Source of the DNA: Anaerolineae bacterium | GTDB taxonomy: Bacteria > Chloroflexota > Anaerolineae > Aggregatilineales > Phototrophicaceae | NCBI GenBank assembly: GCA_022822305.1 | Contig: JAJEBY010000003.1 | Span: forward strand, 620,001-684,000 | Reading direction: 5' to 3' | Length of the DNA: 64,000 bases | In this document: piece by piece, positions 17,250 to 25,147 of the stretch | How the letters are laid out: every line of letters starts with the position of its first letter | Position numbering within the stretch: the first letter of the stretch is position 1 | Position numbers and translations under genes: made by a program | Notes under the pieces: model-generated | What the model saw: the letters and a program-made list of their open reading frames with translations, nothing else | The model's database searches: none | What the model was told of the DNA's origin: nothing

Positions 17250-19307
17250 TCAGTCGGCCATGATTTCGCGCATGAAGTCGCTCTGAGCAAACTCAGCGAT
17301 GCTCTGATTCGCGCAGGCCATTGGCAATGCCCAGATGACCATGTTGGAATAGTAGTCTTCTCCCCAAACCGGCAGCCCGCTATCGGCGTCGATCAGGCAG
17401 TGCTGCTTCCAGGGCGTGCGAGACCTCAGCGCGACGGCTTCGTAGATGCGTCTGGCGATTTCCAAACCGGTTTCCGCCTGGCCGTGATAAATGAAGTTCA
17501 TCGCGGCGCAGAGATTCTCGCCGACGAAAACCTGTGTCGAGTGATCGTTATTGGGCAGAATGTCGGGAAACTTTTCGGGGTCGGGTTTGGAGACATAACG
17601 CTCCCCGTCCGGATCCACGCCGTTGACCAGACCGTGCTCGGTCGCCGCCATGTTCAGTCGCTGGATGGCGCCCAGGGCGGACTGAACGCGCTCAGCCGGC
17701 AGAATGTCTGCCAAGCCGGCGATCTTGACGCACCATTGCGCCATCAATTGATTGCCGAGCGATACATCGTTGTTCACGCCTTCTCCGCTCGTGAGCGCGG
17801 GATCGTGCCAAAGTCTGTAGTATTCGCCCGTCCATAATTTCTCGTGATAGGCCGATTCTCCGCGAGCCAGCCAATCCGCGCATTCCGCGGCGAAGGCATG
17901 GTCACCCACTGCCTCGGCCATGGCCTGCCCGCAAGACAGCGTCGCCAGCCAGGTGCCCGCCACATAAGCCGATGTGCCCCACCAGGGCCAGATGTCATAA
18001 AACTGATTGGCCGGCCACAATTCGCCGGGCGGCGCATGTGACTGGTCGTTGACCAGTCCGTCATCGTCATCATCAAGCGAGAACTGATAGCGTATCGCGC
18101 GCTTGGCGGAATCGTAGAAATGCGCCAGCAGGTCGCCGTCGCCGCTGCGCAAAAAGAGGCGATAAATCATCTGGGCATATTGGCCGGAATTCAGCGGATG
18201 CTGGCAATGATAACGCGGGTCGCGCATGGACGTATCCATGCCGTACGAGAAGGGAATCTCGCCATCGGATATCTGGAAATGCCTAAAGGCTTCCAGGGTC
18301 GACCGCTCCAGTTCCGGGTAGAAGAACATGATCGGCATATGCCCGTGCATGCGACAGACCATGGTCTCGGTGATGGGGCAGCCGGTATGGCTTTCGTTAT
18401 GGGTGAACCAGCCGATCTCATCCCACCACTCATCCTTACGCGTCTTGGCGATCCAGACCGTATTTTTGGACAGGCTGTACAGGCCTTGCACCAAGGCATC
18501 GCGCAACCAAGCCGGCAGATCCGTCTGGTAAATGGCATTCTGCCAGGCCAGTATGCCAGCCAGCAACTCATCAAAGCGGCTTAGCGCATCCGCCGCCACG
18601 TCAGCTGCGCTGTGATAGCGCAAGCCATACTGATTGACATGGGTTTCACGACCGCTATCGCGCCAATGCGGCGAATGCCAGGCGAAGACGAAGCGCGCGC
18701 GGCTCGATCCATTGGCCTCGATCGTGCGCGAGACTCGCCCCACCATCCGATCGCCGTCGCGCTCGACTGCGATGTCCTCTCCTGCAAGCGCGACATCGTG
18801 AGTGCGCCCGGCAGGTTTCTGCGGCGGCTCAATGATCAACGTGAGGTCAGCGGCTTGCGCGGCGGAATTGCGAATCTCAATCTCAAAGAGTGCCGCCGGG
18901 ATGTTGCTATCGGCGCTGTTTCCCAGGAGCAGCGGGGCGAAGGCGCGTATGCCCAATTCCAGCTTATTCGTGTCAAAACGGCAGACCATATCGGCGACGG
19001 GATGATGCCCCCAGTAGGCGATATCTGCCGTGGACAGCGGCAGGCTCTCCCCGCCCGCTATCTTGACCGTCAGCCATTCGCAGAAGTCGGCGCGCGGCGG
19101 CACGATGTCATTGAAGATCGAGCAGTGACCGATTAAGCCGTTGCCTTCCAGCGTGAAATAGCCGGTGCCCAGCCCGCCCAGCGGAATCCCGCCGTCCAGC
19201 CGATGACCGGTGTAGATACAGCCGGGCGCCGGATCGGGGAAGCCGTCGGCTTCAATCATGGTCCACTGATTTCTGGGCAGCTCGGCATTAAAGGGCCAAT
19301 TAGACAT
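17250..19307 (-). CDS. GH116-family glucosidase/xylosidase-like protein
   Basis: Cytoplasmic glycoside hydrolase of 685 aa, somewhat shorter than characterised GH116 enzymes. The N-terminal beta domain carries the family hallmark GGIPLGGLGTGY (39-50). The (alpha/alpha)6 domain has CPITETMVCRMHG, with E314 where the nucleophile is expected, and NQFYDIWPWWGTSAYVAG, with D438 matching the acid/base Asp. AAGGA precedes the ATG. No signal peptide, so it should act on imported beta-glycosides. It directly follows the second CUT1 permease pair, with a family A repeat in the spacer. The catalytic assignments rest on motif similarity. Confidence 0.82.
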   Translation of the reverse strand: MSNWPFNAELPRNQWTMIEADGFPDPAPGCIYTGHRLDGGIPLGGLGTGYFTLEGNGLIGHCSIFNDIVPPRADFCEWLTVKIAGGESLPLSTADIAYWGHHPVADMVCRFDTNKLELGIRAFAPLLLGNSADSNIPAALFEIEIRNSAAQAADLTLIIEPPQKPAGRTHDVALAGEDIAVERDGDRMVGRVSRTIEANGSSRARFVFAWHSPHWRDSGRETHVNQYGLRYHSAADVAADALSRFDELLAGILAWQNAIYQTDLPAWLRDALVQGLYSLSKNTVWIAKTRKDEWWDEIGWFTHNESHTGCPITETMVCRMHGHMPIMFFYPELERSTLEAFRHFQISDGEIPFSYGMDTSMRDPRYHCQHPLNSGQYAQMIYRLFLRSGDGDLLAHFYDSAKRAIRYQFSLDDDDDGLVNDQSHAPPGELWPANQFYDIWPWWGTSAYVAGTWLATLSCGQAMAEAVGDHAFAAECADWLARGESAYHEKLWTGEYYRLWHDPALTSGEGVNNDVSLGNQLMAQWCVKIAGLADILPAERVQSALGAIQRLNMAATEHGLVNGVDPDGERYVSKPDPEKFPDILPNNDHSTQVFVGENLCAAMNFIYHGQAETGLEIARRIYEAVALRSRTPWKQHCLIDADSGLPVWGEDYYSNMVIWALPMACANQSIAEFAQSDFMREIMAD

Positions 19308-19344
19308 GTTTGTTATCCTTGTTCAATTCAATCGGCGTCGTCGC

Positions 19345-19365
19345 GGGCGACTTGATAAGTCGCCC
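19345..19365. repeat. Family A 9-3-9 inverted repeat
   Basis: GGGCGACTT, loop GAT, AAGTCGCCC, perfect arms, followed by TTGCTTGG. It lies between the MalG-like permease and the GH116 gene. Confidence 0.8.
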
Positions 19366-19408
19366 TTGCTTGGTTACGCATCGACGGGCCAGCTGACCCG
19401 ATTTGCGC

Positions 19409-20233
19409 TTAGATACTCAATCCGCCGGACAAACCGTCCATGAAGCGTCTGGAGGTGAAAGCGAAAATGATGATCAACGGCAGCGACGCGATCACATAGC
19501 TGGCGAAAGTCACGCCGTAATCGGTGCCGTATTGACCGGCGAATGACAAAACGCCGATCGAAACCGGCAGTCGATCGCTGTCAAAGATGGCGACCAGCGG
19601 CCAGATGATGTCGTTCCAACTGAAGAGCAAATCCAAAATCGCCAGTGTGCTTAAAGCCGGTATGGCCAGCGGCACGGCGATGCGAAAGAGCAGCGTGAAT
19701 TCGTTGGCGCCGTCCAGCCGCGCCGCCTCGAAGTATTCTTGGGGCAGCGTCTCGAAGAAGGTCCGCATCAGGAAAGTGCCGAAGACAATTTCCACCGATA
19801 CCCAGGGCAGAACGACGCCTTGCAGGGTATCGCCCCAATCCAGGGCAATGATGACGCTAAACATGGGGATGACCAGCAGGATGCCCGGTATCATGATCAG
19901 CGCCAGAATCGCAATAAACAAGATATTGCGGCCGGGAAAGCGATAGCGGGCGAAGGCGTATCCCGCCAAACCGGAAATGACGAGCGTCAAAACCAATGTT
20001 GGTATCGAGTACGTGAAACTGTTGAGGATCGCCTTGCCCATCGCCGGCCAGGCGCGCACGTAGTTTTCCGGATGCAGGGGCAAGGTCGGCAGCCAGAATT
20101 GCTGGAAGAACTGCGCGTTGATCTTGAATGAGTTAATGACCGTGAAGACGAAGGGCACGTAGGTAATGATGGCCAAAATGAGCAAGATAAGCATTAGGGG
20201 CCAATCGCGCCGCCAAGCTTTAGACCGCGACAT
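19409..20233 (-). CDS. CUT1 carbohydrate ABC transporter permease, MalG-like
   Basis: Six-span permease of 274 aa from the second CUT1 importer, with EAA loop FEAARLDGANEFTLLFRIAV. The 5' end overlaps the MalF-like gene by 14 nt, which argues for translational coupling. The downstream GH116 glycosidase suggests this importer carries a beta-glycoside or oligosaccharide. Confidence 0.93.
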   Translation of the reverse strand: MSRSKAWRRDWPLMLILLILAIITYVPFVFTVINSFKINAQFFQQFWLPTLPLHPENYVRAWPAMGKAILNSFTYSIPTLVLTLVISGLAGYAFARYRFPGRNILFIAILALIMIPGILLVIPMFSVIIALDWGDTLQGVVLPWVSVEIVFGTFLMRTFFETLPQEYFEAARLDGANEFTLLFRIAVPLAIPALSTLAILDLLFSWNDIIWPLVAIFDSDRLPVSIGVLSFAGQYGTDYGVTFASYVIASLPLIIIFAFTSRRFMDGLSGGLSI

Positions 20234-21170
20234 CGTATGCCCTCCGATAACGCATTCTCAAGATAAAAATACTTAGCGCCAGTGTCATGAGCATCAGCAC
20301 AGTCCCGATAGCCGAGGCATAACCATGTTTGCCATAGGTAAAACCTTGTATGTAGAGATAGTAGGCCGGGGACATAGTGGTATTGATCGGGCCGCCCTGC
20401 GTCATCACCAGCATAGGCGCGAATTCTTGCATGCCCAGGTTCAGGCTTAGAATCAGAATCAGCGCCAGCGGACCGCGAATCGCCGGCAAGTCAATGGCGA
20501 AGACGCGGCGCAATCGGCTGCAGCCGTCGATCAAGGCGGCGTCATTCACCTCGCTCGACAAGTTTTGCAGCGCGGCCAATATGATCAAGAATCCAAAGCC
20601 AGCCACGGCCGGGAAGCCGATGAAGATCAGCGCCGGCAGCGCGGTATCCGGACGCCCCAACCAGGGATAGGGCCGAGCCATGGCGCCGATGCCGGTCAGG
20701 AATTCATTGAGCATGCCCTGGCGGCCGGCGTAGACCTGTTGCCAGACCAGCAGATTGACCGTAATCGGGATAACCATCGGGATGGTGAAGACCATGCGCC
20801 AGATATTGCGCCAGCGGTCGCTGGACAGGTTGTACACCAGCTCCGCGCCGACAAAAGCCATGACCAGGACGAGCGCCGTGCGCCCGACCATATACTTCAG
20901 AATATTGCCTAAGGATTTTATGAAGATCGGATCGTCGAAGAGCGCCCGGTAATTCTGTAAGCCGATGAATTCGCCGGGCTCGGGGATATTCCAATAAGTG
21001 AAAGAATGAAAGATTGCCGATACAGCCGGTATGTAGCGGAAGGCGAACAGCAAAAGCAGCGCGGGAATCAAAAACAGGATGGGTATATAAATCGGCACGA
21101 AACCGCTGCTAAGCTTCCAGCGGCTTGATTCGGTCTTGGCGCCGGTGGTTGGCGTCTTCTGCTGAGTCAA
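20220..21170 (-). CDS. CUT1 carbohydrate ABC transporter permease, MalF-like
   Basis: Permease of 316 aa. It has a cytoplasmic N-terminal ~30 residues, six spans and EAA loop VNDAALIDGCSRLRRVFAI. The start is a TTG at 21170 supported by GGAGGT 8 nt upstream; no suitable ATG is nearby. The SBP gene lies upstream across a 95-nt spacer with two hairpins. Confidence 0.92.
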   Translation of the reverse strand: MTQQKTPTTGAKTESSRWKLSSGFVPIYIPILFLIPALLLLFAFRYIPAVSAIFHSFTYWNIPEPGEFIGLQNYRALFDDPIFIKSLGNILKYMVGRTALVLVMAFVGAELVYNLSSDRWRNIWRMVFTIPMVIPITVNLLVWQQVYAGRQGMLNEFLTGIGAMARPYPWLGRPDTALPALIFIGFPAVAGFGFLIILAALQNLSSEVNDAALIDGCSRLRRVFAIDLPAIRGPLALILILSLNLGMQEFAPMLVMTQGGPINTTMSPAYYLYIQGFTYGKHGYASAIGTVLMLMTLALSIFILRMRYRRAYDVAV

Positions 21171-21193
21171 GGGGTTGACCTCCGTGGAATCAA

Positions 21194-21218
21194 CCGGGGT
21201 CGGATCGCCCGACCCCGG
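21194..21218. repeat. Inverted repeat (10-5-10) between SBP and MalF-like genes
   Basis: CCGGGGTCGG, loop ATCGC, CCGACCCCGG, perfect arms, no T-run. Unlike family A in loop length but placed in the same SBP-permease position. Confidence 0.75.
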
Positions 21219-21229
21219 CTGACGCGTGC

Positions 21230-21247
21230 GATGCGCTTAGGCGCATC
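21230..21247. repeat. Second small hairpin in the SBP-MalF spacer
   Basis: GATGCGC, loop TTAG, GCGCATC. Close to the SBP stop codon and possibly the 3' boundary of a stable SBP transcript. Confidence 0.55.
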
Positions 21248-21265
21248 CTGCCTCTTCAATACCAA

Positions 21266-22726
21266 CTACGGACACCAATCGTATTCCACCTGTTCGCACA
21301 GGGCGGCGGCGCCGTTCTCCCAGGATTCCTGCAGCAGCGCTTTGGTCTCTTCTTCGTTGGTCGCGCCCAGGAAGTAGCCTTGCATGATCTGGGTCCAGTT
21401 GTCGCCGTGCTCAATGGTCAAGCGCGCGCTCGGGTCGCCGAACAAGCGGTCTTGCAAAGCGGCCACGGTCTGGAAATTGGCGAGCACCGGACCTACTTCG
21501 GTGCCGGCCACCATCGGGATAAAACCGCCGAACTCGTTCGCCAGCGGTCCGAAGTTTTGCGGCGCGGACATCCACATCAGATAGTCAACAGCGAGGTCGA
21601 AATTGTCGCTATTCGCCGTCGCCACCGGTATGCCATATTGGCCGGCCGAGCTGGGGCCGCCCACGCGATAGATGGTGTTCGGCGCGCCCTCGAAGTCATC
21701 GTCGGTGAAAGGCGGCAGATAGGTCAGGCCCCATTCAAAGGATGCTGAATTGGTGATTTCCTTGTTGTCCCAGGTCCCGCCCCAGTAAATGGCCAGCTGT
21801 TCACCGAGGAACATACGCATGACATCGCCCAGGCTGGTGATGCCGATGTAATCGATGGGCAGTATCTCGGAGAACTCTTTGGAGATGCGCAGGTAGTCGT
21901 CCATGCGCGGATCGTGGGCGCTCAAAACGCCGTCATGGATCGCCTTGGCGTATTCTTCGGCGTTTAGCTGGCGCCAGGCCAGATCCGGCTGCATCTCGGA
22001 ATACTTGTCCATGAAAAGTTCCGAATGCTGATCGGCCCAGACAATGCTCAGCCACAAGCTATCGGCCCAATACCAGGTGCTCCAGCCGGTGCCTGGCATA
22101 AAGGAGCCGAAAGCTTCCACGCCAAGCGTGTCCTGGATCGTCTTCATATCGGCGGTAAACTCGCCCCAATTGGCCCAGTCCGGTTCTACACCGGCTTCTT
22201 CAAACATGGCCACGTTGTAATACATGGCGGTTTCCACCCAGTCCAGCGAAACCTGATACCAGTGTCCATCGGGCGCGCGCGTCGTGTTCAAGACGTTTGG
22301 CGGGAAGGAATCAGCCCAGCGCTCGTGGCCCGGCGTGCCCTCGGGAATGTAGTGGTTCGGCATTTCAAGGTATTCATCCAGCGCTGTCCACCAGGTACCC
22401 ATGACGCGACTGCGATTGAACCATTGATCCCACACGATATCAGGCGCTTCATCGGCGGCAATGCGCGAGGACAGCCAAGTGATGTAATCGGAGCCGCTGG
22501 GAATATCGGGCAAGAGATTGACGGTGGCGTTGGGATGCAATTCCATATAATCCTGCGCGACCTGTTCAGCAATCGCCGAGTGTTCCGGATGCTGCTCCGG
22601 CCGGTAATACACCTGCAGATGCACAACGATTTCACCCGAGATATCGCTGTCCTGCGCCATGGCCGGTCCAAGAGCTGCAAAGAGAAGCGCGAATACTAGC
22701 AGTAGTGACAGTTTCTTGATCATCAT
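21266..22726 (-). CDS. Extracellular sugar-binding protein, ABC SBP family 1
   Basis: Family-1 SBP of about 486 aa for the second CUT1 importer. The Sec signal peptide (MMIKKLSLLLVF core) ends AMA-QDS, with no lipobox. The mature protein begins GEIVVHLQVYYRPEQHPEHS and has YMELHPNATVNLLPD, typical of the family. Twin ATGs at 22726/22723 follow AAAGG; a GTG-type start 21 nt upstream is less convincing. A C-terminal CEQVEYDWCP may hold a disulphide. With GH116 downstream, the ligand is probably a plant- or algal-type glycoside (inference). Confidence 0.92.
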   Translation of the reverse strand: MMIKKLSLLLVFALLFAALGPAMAQDSDISGEIVVHLQVYYRPEQHPEHSAIAEQVAQDYMELHPNATVNLLPDIPSGSDYITWLSSRIAADEAPDIVWDQWFNRSRVMGTWWTALDEYLEMPNHYIPEGTPGHERWADSFPPNVLNTTRAPDGHWYQVSLDWVETAMYYNVAMFEEAGVEPDWANWGEFTADMKTIQDTLGVEAFGSFMPGTGWSTWYWADSLWLSIVWADQHSELFMDKYSEMQPDLAWRQLNAEEYAKAIHDGVLSAHDPRMDDYLRISKEFSEILPIDYIGITSLGDVMRMFLGEQLAIYWGGTWDNKEITNSASFEWGLTYLPPFTDDDFEGAPNTIYRVGGPSSAGQYGIPVATANSDNFDLAVDYLMWMSAPQNFGPLANEFGGFIPMVAGTEVGPVLANFQTVAALQDRLFGDPSARLTIEHGDNWTQIMQGYFLGATNEEETKALLQESWENGAAALCEQVEYDWCP

Positions 22727-22868
22727 ATTGCCTTTCACAATGTCCATGTATTGGCAGCGGTCAATAGATTACGCGTTTCCCTTATGGATACACCTCCCTG
22801 TTAGTTATCAACTCATTAGGTTCGGACAAAACTCTCGTCCTCACTTTCAGATGGGCGCAGAAACATAT

Positions 22869-23687
22869 TCAGTCACCCGGCGTCTTACCCTCCACAGGTT
22901 TGCTGGCGAAGCGTTCGCGGTTAATCAACTGCGCCGTCATGCCGCCGTCGGTGAAGATATTGGCGCCGGTCACATACGAGGATTGCTCGCTTGCCAGGAA
23001 CAGAACGACGTTGCCGACTTCGCGCGGCGCTTGCACGCGGCCGAGCGGGATATTGTCCATCCAGTGCTGCCGCGCCTGCTCGGCATCTTCGGCGGCTTCT
23101 TGTAAATCAGCCCAGATTTGCGTGTCCGTCAGCCCCGGGCTGACGGCGTTGACGCGAATGCCGTAGGGCGCGAACTCGATCGCCATGGAGCGGGTCATCA
23201 TATCGACGCCGCCTTTGGAAGCGGCATAAGGCGCAGCGGCCGGCAAGGTGGCGACCGTGTGTACGCTGGCGATATTGATGATGTTCCCGCTGCGGCGCGC
23301 GACCATCGCCTCCAGCGCATAACGGCTGCAGAGAAATGTGCCTTTCATATCGACATCGACGACGCGGTCCCAGTCTGCTTCGTCCATTTCCAGCGTCGGC
23401 TTGACAAAATTGACGCCGGCGTTATTGACCAGCGTGTCGATCCGGCCGTAGGCAGCCAGCGTTTCGTCCATGAGCCGTCTGCAGTCAGCGGCTTGGGAGA
23501 CATCAGTCTTGACGAATAGCCCCTTGCCGTAGCGCGCTCGCAGATCGGCTGTGACCTGCGCGCCCAGCCTTTCGTTGATATCGGCAACGACCACTTCCGC
23601 GCCGGCTTCCGCGAAGCACTCGGCGATGCCCGCGCCGATGCCGCTGGCCGCGCCGGTGACGATGGCGATATGCCCATTCCAATCCAT
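22869..23687 (-). CDS. Short-chain dehydrogenase/reductase (SDR)
   Basis: Classical SDR of 272 aa. It has TGAASGIG cofactor motif (11-18), NNAG (88-91), and catalytic S141, Y154, K158. VVADINER after strand 2 has Asp at the position that favours NAD over NADP. The C-terminal ~20 residues extend beyond the usual length. It lies between the GntR regulator and the second CUT1 importer, so it likely oxidises a sugar or sugar acid from that route. The substrate is not determinable. Confidence 0.93.
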   Translation of the reverse strand: MDWNGHIAIVTGAASGIGAGIAECFAEAGAEVVVADINERLGAQVTADLRARYGKGLFVKTDVSQAADCRRLMDETLAAYGRIDTLVNNAGVNFVKPTLEMDEADWDRVVDVDMKGTFLCSRYALEAMVARRSGNIINIASVHTVATLPAAAPYAASKGGVDMMTRSMAIEFAPYGIRVNAVSPGLTDTQIWADLQEAAEDAEQARQHWMDNIPLGRVQAPREVGNVVLFLASEQSSYVTGANIFTDGGMTAQLINRERFASKPVEGKTPGD

Positions 23688-23754
23688 CAGCTAACCCTTC
23701 TCCGAAGTTTCACGGGCAAATCGCGTATCCCGATTTCGCTCGCGCAGTCTACCA

Positions 23755-24429
23755 CTAATCGAGATAGGAATAGTAACTTCTAATCCGCTCATGCGCATCC
23801 AGGATGTGATCCGCCATTGCCGCTTTCGCAGGCTCGATATCACCCCGCTTCAGCACGTCGACCAGCCGCTGATGCGCCGCAACATGGTGGTTCAACTCAG
23901 CTGGCGAGAGCACTTCATTGGCATCGGCGAGAAAGCGGCTGATGCGCGAGCGCAGGCTCGAAACAACTTCAATCAGAATCGAATGCTGCGACAGCTCCCA
24001 TAAAATAGAGTGGAATCGGGTGTCCAGCTCAAAGCCCTTTTGCCTGTCATCCGCCAGAGCCGCCTGCCGCATTTGCCTAATAATGCTTTCCAGTTCAGCC
24101 TCAACCTTGTCTGACCAGTTGGGCACCGCGAATTGTACCACCAGTTGCTCCAAGGCCACTCGAATCGAATAGACTTCGTCCAGTTCCTTGGATGAGAAGG
24201 TGTGAACGAAAGCGCCCCGCCTCGGTTCTTTGAAGACCAGACCTTCGTCAATCAGCTTCTGAATGCCGATCCGCACCGGCATGCGGCTGACCTGCAATTG
24301 CCTTGCGATCTCTTGCTCGACCAAGTGGGTTCCCGGTGGAAAGTCGCCACCCTTGATGGCGCTGCGCAGCCGTCTCGCAACTTCATCGCTCAAGTTCTCG
24401 GATTGCACAATCGGTTGCAACTTACGCAT
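23755..24429 (-). CDS. GntR-family regulator, FadR subfamily (FCD domain)
   Basis: DNA-binding regulator of about 224 aa. The N-terminal winged helix (about 10-75) has GTHLVEQEIARQLQVSRMPV and the FCD effector domain follows (about 85-215) with RFHSILWELSQH and NHHVAAHQRLV supplying metal/ligand His and Asp candidates. The ATG at 24429 is chosen; a GTG at 24441 in the same frame is equally possible, since neither has a strong ribosome site. It is the first gene of the minus-strand SDR-CUT1-GH116 array and probably its repressor. Confidence 0.9.
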   Translation of the reverse strand: MRKLQPIVQSENLSDEVARRLRSAIKGGDFPPGTHLVEQEIARQLQVSRMPVRIGIQKLIDEGLVFKEPRRGAFVHTFSSKELDEVYSIRVALEQLVVQFAVPNWSDKVEAELESIIRQMRQAALADDRQKGFELDTRFHSILWELSQHSILIEVVSSLRSRISRFLADANEVLSPAELNHHVAAHQRLVDVLKRGDIEPAKAAMADHILDAHERIRSYYSYLD

Positions 24430-24581
24430 GTTTCTTGTCACCAGTACGCCAAAAAATCCGGAGTCATCGTCGTCAATGGTCCAGGTTCAATTGCAGTGAC
24501 CACGATGCCCAAGCCGGCGCTGACCGATATACCGTAAATCCCGCGGACATCACCGTATCCAATGTCATCAGCTTTGTATTT

Positions 24582-24594
24582 TGCATTCAATGTA
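24582..24594. promoter_or_regulatory. Candidate operator overlapping the GntR promoter
   Basis: TGCATTCAATGTA is a 13-bp near-palindrome with one mismatched pair, and it covers the -10 hexamer of the GntR promoter. That position would suit autorepression. Confidence 0.4.
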
Positions 24595-24617
24595 CCGCTA
24601 ATTGGATATAGTGTCAA
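24589..24617 (-). promoter_or_regulatory. Strong candidate sigma70-type promoter for the GntR gene
   Basis: On the minus strand: TTGACA (24617-24612), 17-nt spacer, TACATT (24594-24589). It implies a leader of roughly 150 nt. The rest of the spacer between GntR and the GH3 remnant (24618-24848) shows nothing recognisable. Confidence 0.55.
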
Positions 24618-24848
24618 GTCCAGGCGGCGCACAGGACACAGCGCGCCCATCGTGACATTGGTCGGCTGAGCGTCTTATGCTGTGATGCGCAGTGTCGTAT
24701 CCGCGGCGTTCAGATGACTTTCGCCATGCGCCGGAGGCCTTCTCGAATGCTGTCCTTACCTAGCGCGCTTTCATCCGTGGCGTGATCGCCAGCGCTTTGA
24801 AATCATGATGAATTTTGCAATCGACAGATAAAGAGAGGACGGGACGAC

Positions 24849-25060
24849 GTGACGACGGCTGACGAAAGGCGGCAAAATATGCTGAAGCACTCGACGCTGG
24901 CGAAAGAAGAGGACAGCATTCTCTACCGCGACCTCAACAAAAACGGCAAACTGGATGTCTATGAAGACCCGCGCCGACCGCGGAAGCGAACAAGCGAAAT
25001 GAAATCGCTAATGTCCTCGCCGAGACCGCGCGCGACGACAAACTTGGCCACAACACGTGG
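24849..25060 (+). pseudogene. Remnant of a GH3 beta-glucosidase N-terminus
   Basis: From a GTG with GAGAGGA upstream, the frame reads SILYRDLNKNGKLDVYEDPR. This resembles the start of a GH3 beta-glucosidase subgroup in which the domain would continue for ~700 residues. Here the resemblance stops after about 45 codons and the rest is unrelated. After a frame shift one can read ANVLAETARDDKLG, which I cannot place firmly. It abuts the end of the membrane-protein gene on the other strand. The GH3 call is by recall of family sequences. Confidence 0.5.
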
Positions 25061-25147
25061 GAGATTTTCACGCGTCGCTGCCTCTTCAATTGCAAGCAGA
25101 GCAAGCGCCCTTTATCTCTCATTCGTTCAAGGCAGGAGGACCGTGTG

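Noticed and set aside
24438..24650. 70-codon ORF in the leader of the GntR gene
   Set aside because: Its start lies upstream of the predicted promoter and it shows no motif or ribosome site.
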